Made by a program: the position numbers and the translations under genes
Notes under the pieces: generated by a model
The model's database searches: none
Told to the model about the DNA's origin: nothing
The model's input: the letters and a program-made list of their open reading frames with translations, nothing else
Shown here: piece after piece, positions 20,869 to 24,457 of the stretch
Numbering within the stretch: position 1 is the stretch's first letter
Layout: each line of letters begins with the position of its first letter
NCBI GenBank assembly: GCA_002431355.1
Contig: DJEQ01000023.1
Span: 1,630 to 26,086, forward strand
Source of the DNA: Oribacterium sp. UBA5894
GTDB taxonomy: Bacteria; Bacillota; Clostridia; Lachnospirales; Lachnospiraceae
Length of the DNA: 24,457 bases
Direction: 5' to 3'

Positions 20869-23508
20869 ATGAAAGAACTTGCAAAGCAGTACAATCCGGA
20901 GGAGGTTGAGGACCGCATTTATGACATGTGGCTGAAGGGCAGCTGTTTCCATGCAGAAGTCAATCCAAACAAGAAGCCATTTACCATTATGATGCCACCG
21001 CCAAATGTTACCGGTCAGCTGCATATGGGACATGCCCTCGACAATACGCTGCAGGATTCACTGATCCGCTGGAAGCGTATGCAGGGCTATGAGGCACTGT
21101 GGCAGCCAGGCTGTGACCATGCAGCGATTGCCACGGAGGTCAAGGTGACCAACAAGCTGAAGGAGCAGGGCATTGACAAGCATGCGCTGGGGCGTGAGGG
21201 CTTCCTGAAGGAGGCCTGGAAGTGGAAGGAAGAGTACGAGTCCAGAATCGTGAACCAGCTTCATAAGATCGGCTCCAGTGCCGACTGGGATCGCCTGCGC
21301 TTCACCATGGACGAGGGCTGCACGCATGCGGTACAGACCACCTTCCTGAATCTGTATAAGAAGGGGTATATCTACAAGGGCTCCCGTATCATCAACTGGT
21401 GTCCGGTCTGCCATACCTCCCTCAGCGATGCAGAGGTCGTACATGAGGAGCAGGATGGCAATTTCTGGCATATTCTCTATCCACTGGCAGATGGCTCTGG
21501 TACGATTGAAATCGCAACCACCCGTCCGGAGACGCTGCTTGGTGATACCGCCGTGGCCGTCAACCCGGAGGATCCGCGTTATAAGGATATGATCGGGAAG
21601 ATGGTGAAGCTGCCACTGACGGATCGTGAGATTCCGATTGTAGGAGATGAGCATGCCGATATGACCTTCGGTACAGGTGCGGTGAAGATTACCCCGGCAC
21701 ACGACCCGAACGACTTTGAGGTCGGAAAGCGTCACAATCTTCCAGAAATCAACATTCTGAACGATGATGCCACCATTCACTGCCCAGGCTCGAAGTACGA
21801 TGGCATGGATCGCTATGTGGCACGAAAGGCGATGGTACAGGATCTGAAGGAGCTGGGTCTCCTTGTAAAGATCGTTCCGACAAAGCACAATGTAGGTACG
21901 CATGATCGCTGTGGCACCACGGTTGAGCCGATGATCAAGCCACAGTGGTTTGTTCGTATGGAGGAAATGGCCAAGCCGGCCATCAAGGCCATTGAGACCG
22001 GCGAGCTTCAGTTCGTTCCGGAGAACTATGGAAAGACCTACCTTCACTGGCTTGAGAACATTAAGGACTGGTGTATTTCCCGTCAGCTCTGGTGGGGTCA
22101 CCGGATCCCGGCCTACTACTGCCAGGACTGCGGAGAGATGGTGGTTGCTGCCGAGATGCCGAAGGTCTGCCCGAAGTGCGGTGGTACGCACTTCAAGCAG
22201 GATGAGGATACACTGGATACCTGGTTCTCCAGTGCGCTCTGGCCATTTGAGACCCTGGGCTGGCCGGAAGAGACGCCGGAGTATAAGTATTTTTATCCGA
22301 CGGATGTGCTGGTGACCGGCTATGACATTATTTTCTTCTGGGTTGTACGTATGGTCTTCTCCGGCATTGAGCAGACCGGAAAGGTACCGTTCCATAAGGT
22401 ACTGATCCATGGACTGGTACGCGATGATCAGGGACGGAAGATGAGCAAGTCCCTCGGCAATGGCATTGATCCGCTCGAGGTGATTAAGAAGTATGGTGCC
22501 GATGCGCTTCGTATGACGCTTCTGACGGGCAATGCACCTGGAAACGACATGCGCTTCTACTGGTCGAGAGTGGAGGCCTCCAGAAACTTCATGAACAAGG
22601 TATGGAACGCATCCCGTTTCATCATGATGAACCTGGATAAGGCGGCACTTCCGGAAACGATGCCGTCGAATCTGACGATGGCCGACAAGTGGATTCTGAG
22701 CAAGGTCAACAGCCTGATCGTAGAGGTCAACCGGAATATGGAAGCCTTTGATCTCGGCATTGCCCTGGACAAGGTACAGAGCTTCATCTGGGAAGAATTC
22801 TGCGACTGGTACATCGAGATGGTAAAGCCGCGTCTCTGGAGCGAAGAGGATGAGACGAAGAGCGCTGCACTCTGGACACTGAAGCATGTGCTGATCACCT
22901 CGCTGAAGCTGCTGCATCCATTCTGCCCGTTCATTACGGAGGAAATCTTCGATACCCTTGAGAATCCGGAAACCCCGCTGATGCGTCAGGCATGGCCGGA
23001 GTTCAGCACGGCGCTTGATTTCAAGGAGGACGAAGCAGAAATCGAGACCATCAAGGAAGCCGTACGCTCGATTCGTAATGTACGTACGAATATGAACGTG
23101 GCACCTTCCCGGAAGGCCACAACCTATGTGGTGACTGAAAACGAGCGTGTAAGAAAAACCTTCGAGCATAGTAAGGTTTTCTTCGCTACCCTCGCCTACG
23201 CGTCCGATGTTATAATTCAGAACGATAAGACGGGAATCGCAGATGATGCGGTAACGGTAGCCATTCCGGATGCCGTCATCTACATCCCATTTGCGGATCT
23301 TGTAGATATCGCAAAGGAGAAGGAGCGTCTCGAGAAGGAGAAGCAGAAGTGGGAAGCGGAGATCAAGCGCTCCACGGGCATGCTGAATAATGAACGCTTC
23401 ACCTCGAAGGCACCGGCCGAGAAGGTACAGGAGGAGCGCGACAAGCTTCAGCGCAATACCCAGCTTCTTCAGCAGGTAACCGAGCGTCTCGCGGCACTCA
23501 GTAAGTAA
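20869..23508 (+). CDS. valS: Valine--tRNA ligase
   Basis: It attaches valine to tRNA-Val with ATP and edits mischarged threonine. The 879-residue length is typical. Class I signatures are HMGH (52-55) in PPPNVTGQLHMGHAL and KMSKS (524-528). The CP1 editing domain (about 175-350) includes ATTRPETLLGDTAVAVNP and GTGAVKITPAHDPNDF. A Cys4 zinc-ribbon-like insert (about 415-440; CQDC and CPKC) follows DWCISRQLWWGHRIPAYY. The anticodon-binding helical domain comes next, and a C-terminal coiled coil (about 808-879) that grips the tRNA ends the protein. GAAGGG (20856-20861) lies 7 bases before the ATG. The usual Firmicutes Val T-box leader is absent from the short upstream gap, and no strong promoter is visible, so expression may depend on upstream transcription. 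Confidence 0.98.
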   Translation: MKELAKQYNPEEVEDRIYDMWLKGSCFHAEVNPNKKPFTIMMPPPNVTGQLHMGHALDNTLQDSLIRWKRMQGYEALWQPGCDHAAIATEVKVTNKLKEQGIDKHALGREGFLKEAWKWKEEYESRIVNQLHKIGSSADWDRLRFTMDEGCTHAVQTTFLNLYKKGYIYKGSRIINWCPVCHTSLSDAEVVHEEQDGNFWHILYPLADGSGTIEIATTRPETLLGDTAVAVNPEDPRYKDMIGKMVKLPLTDREIPIVGDEHADMTFGTGAVKITPAHDPNDFEVGKRHNLPEINILNDDATIHCPGSKYDGMDRYVARKAMVQDLKELGLLVKIVPTKHNVGTHDRCGTTVEPMIKPQWFVRMEEMAKPAIKAIETGELQFVPENYGKTYLHWLENIKDWCISRQLWWGHRIPAYYCQDCGEMVVAAEMPKVCPKCGGTHFKQDEDTLDTWFSSALWPFETLGWPEETPEYKYFYPTDVLVTGYDIIFFWVVRMVFSGIEQTGKVPFHKVLIHGLVRDDQGRKMSKSLGNGIDPLEVIKKYGADALRMTLLTGNAPGNDMRFYWSRVEASRNFMNKVWNASRFIMMNLDKAALPETMPSNLTMADKWILSKVNSLIVEVNRNMEAFDLGIALDKVQSFIWEEFCDWYIEMVKPRLWSEEDETKSAALWTLKHVLITSLKLLHPFCPFITEEIFDTLENPETPLMRQAWPEFSTALDFKEDEAEIETIKEAVRSIRNVRTNMNVAPSRKATTYVVTENERVRKTFEHSKVFFATLAYASDVIIQNDKTGIADDAVTVAIPDAVIYIPFADLVDIAKEKERLEKEKQKWEAEIKRSTGMLNNERFTSKAPAEKVQEERDKLQRNTQLLQQVTERLAALSK

Positions 23509-23530
23509 AGGCAGCAGGAGGAAACAGATC

Positions 23531-24121
23531 ATGAAACGTACACAGGTATGGGCCGCAGCGCTGGCGCTGGCCATTTCAATGATGACACCGGTTGCAGGCA
23601 TGGCGGCAGAGCATGCCGCAAGCCTTACAGAGCTTCAGGAGGTGATGGCGTCCAGGAAGAGCAAGTTCGCCTGGGAGAATACCGGTACCTCCTGGCGCCT
23701 TCTGTATCTCACGCCATCGAGCACACAGTGGACCTATGCACATAAGTGGGTCCAGATCGGTGCGAGCTTCTATTACTTCGATGAGCAGGGCGATATGGTC
23801 GAAGGCTGGTTCCAGGACGCCAGCGGCAAGTGGTTTTTCGCACAGTATGACAATGCTGCACGCAATAACCCGGATGCCGGAAAGGTCGTCACTGGCTGGG
23901 CACAGATTCGGGCGACGAACGGCAGCACGCAGTACTACTATTTCGGAACGGATGCGACTACCGGCATTCCGAGCGGCATGTATGCGAGCGACACGGTCGG
24001 CTACTATAAGACCTATACGATTGATGGACAGGAGTACCAGTTCGATACGAGTGGGCACTGTGTACAGACCTTGACTGGCCTTGCCACAGAATATGGCCGG
24101 AATCGTTTTGAAGTAAATTAA
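23531..24121 (+). CDS. Secreted protein with choline-binding-type cell-wall repeats
   Basis: This 196-residue protein has a clear signal peptide (about 1-26: basic start, Ala/Leu-rich core, cleavage near GMAA). The mature part resembles tandem aromatic/Gly cell-wall-binding repeats of the CW_binding_1 type: WVQIGASFYYFDEQGDMVEG, then GWFQDASGKWFF, GWAQIRATNGSTQYYYFG and a final TIDGQEYQFDTSGHCV. Such repeats bind choline or other wall teichoic/lipoteichoic acid decorations. No enzymatic domain is present; the about 30 residues between signal and repeats are too short. AGGAGG (23516-23521) lies 9 bases before the ATG. It sits tightly between valS (22 bases before) and rlmH (1 base after), an unusual place for a surface protein. 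The ligand is unknown. Confidence 0.85.
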   Translation: MKRTQVWAAALALAISMMTPVAGMAAEHAASLTELQEVMASRKSKFAWENTGTSWRLLYLTPSSTQWTYAHKWVQIGASFYYFDEQGDMVEGWFQDASGKWFFAQYDNAARNNPDAGKVVTGWAQIRATNGSTQYYYFGTDATTGIPSGMYASDTVGYYKTYTIDGQEYQFDTSGHCVQTLTGLATEYGRNRFEVN

Positions 24122-24122
24122 G

Positions 24123-24457
24123 ATGAAGGTTCATCTCATTGTTGTCGGGAAAGTGAAGGAAAAGTATCTTCGGGATGCCATTCAGGAGTATGCAAAACGC
24201 CTTTCCGCGTATTGTGATCTCGACATTCTGGAAGTGGCGGATGAGAAGACGCCGGAGCACGCCGCAGAAACGGTAGAGGCGCGCATCAAGGAGACCGAGG
24301 GGGATCGCATTCTCGCGAAGCTGAGCGATCGAAGCTATGTGATTGCACTGGCTATCGAGGGTGAGATGCTGAGCTCCGAGCAGCTTGCGGATCGCATGCA
24401 GGAGCTGATGCTTCGCGGACGCTCGGATATCAGCTTCATCATCGGTGGATCGCTGGG
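24123..24457 (+). CDS. rlmH: 23S rRNA pseudouridine-1915 N3-methyltransferase RlmH (5' part)
   Basis: RlmH is a SPOUT-fold enzyme that methylates N3 of pseudouridine 1915 in 23S rRNA helix 69 of assembled ribosomes. The visible 111 residues of about 159 begin KVHLIVVGKVKEKYLRDAI. They continue through an EYAKRLSAY segment and a LAIEGEMLSSEQLA segment to FIIGGSLG, which forms the start of the SAM-binding knot. The window ends inside that motif, so the C-terminal third is missing only because of the cut. The ATG follows one base after the TAA of the wall-binding protein; no good ribosome site is visible, suggesting translational coupling. Confidence 0.95.
   Translation, partial: MKVHLIVVGKVKEKYLRDAIQEYAKRLSAYCDLDILEVADEKTPEHAAETVEARIKETEGDRILAKLSDRSYVIALAIEGEMLSSEQLADRMQELMLRGRSDISFIIGGSL

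Noticed and set aside
21058..23601. 847-residue open frame antisense to valS
   Set aside because: Shadow of valS codon bias; no domain is recognisable and the frame crosses into the next gene.

Overview
The window looks like a chromosomal segment from a moderately GC-rich member of the Clostridia, most likely family Lachnospiraceae. Three things support this. The housekeeping proteins (UvrB, ScpA/ScpB, FtsH, ValS, RlmH) are Firmicutes-like. The promoters are of the TTGACA/TATAAT type with strong AGGAGG ribosome sites. The DUF4364, DUF5717 and DUF5716 proteins are families I know mainly from Lachnospiraceae. No prophage, insertion sequence, CRISPR array or resistance island was seen. Apart from one repeated intergenic element, the window is core genome.

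Layout, left to right. At 1-195 is a GC-rich leader region and the uvrB promoter. uvrB (196-2193) converges on a MurR/RpiR-type SIS-domain regulator (2321-3184, minus), with two hairpins between them. A tRNA-Arg(CCG) follows (3354-3426) with its own promoter and terminator, and then copy A of a roughly 220-bp multi-hairpin repeat (3469-3687). serC, serA and a DUF1015 gene form a serine-biosynthesis operon (3844-7403). ftsH has its own near-consensus promoter and a strong terminator (7422-9725). Copy B of the repeat follows in inverted orientation (9763-9983), directly abutting a small Cro/C1-type HTH gene (9981-10226, minus). A plus-strand operon (10406-13895) encodes a membrane-anchored metallophosphoesterase, ScpA, ScpB, dUTPase and a TPR lipoprotein. 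An AspT-type aminotransferase (13970-15301) and a DUF4364 winged-helix protein (15409-15927, minus) converge on a perfect bidirectional terminator. A three-gene cassette follows (16053-20785): DUF5717, DUF5716 and a TPR protein. valS, a secreted cell-wall-binding-repeat protein and the 5' part of rlmH close the window.

How the genes work together. serC and serA give the first two committed enzymes of serine synthesis, and the DUF1015 protein is translated from the same message. ScpA and ScpB are the kleisin and accessory subunits of bacterial condensin. DUF5716 reads as a degenerate Hsp70: the order of Hsp70 motifs and a substrate-binding-like beta domain are recognisable, but the catalytic Asp and the phosphate-loop glycines are gone. 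It is co-transcribed with a large beta-sandwich/alpha-solenoid protein and a TPR protein, which suggests an undescribed chaperone-like or scaffold complex.

The two strongest candidates for new biology are that pseudo-Hsp70 cassette and the repeated multi-hairpin element. Both copies of the element start immediately downstream of a gene and read in the same direction as that gene. The two copies show a compensatory base-pair change, and in one copy the repeat supplies the stop codon of the gene.
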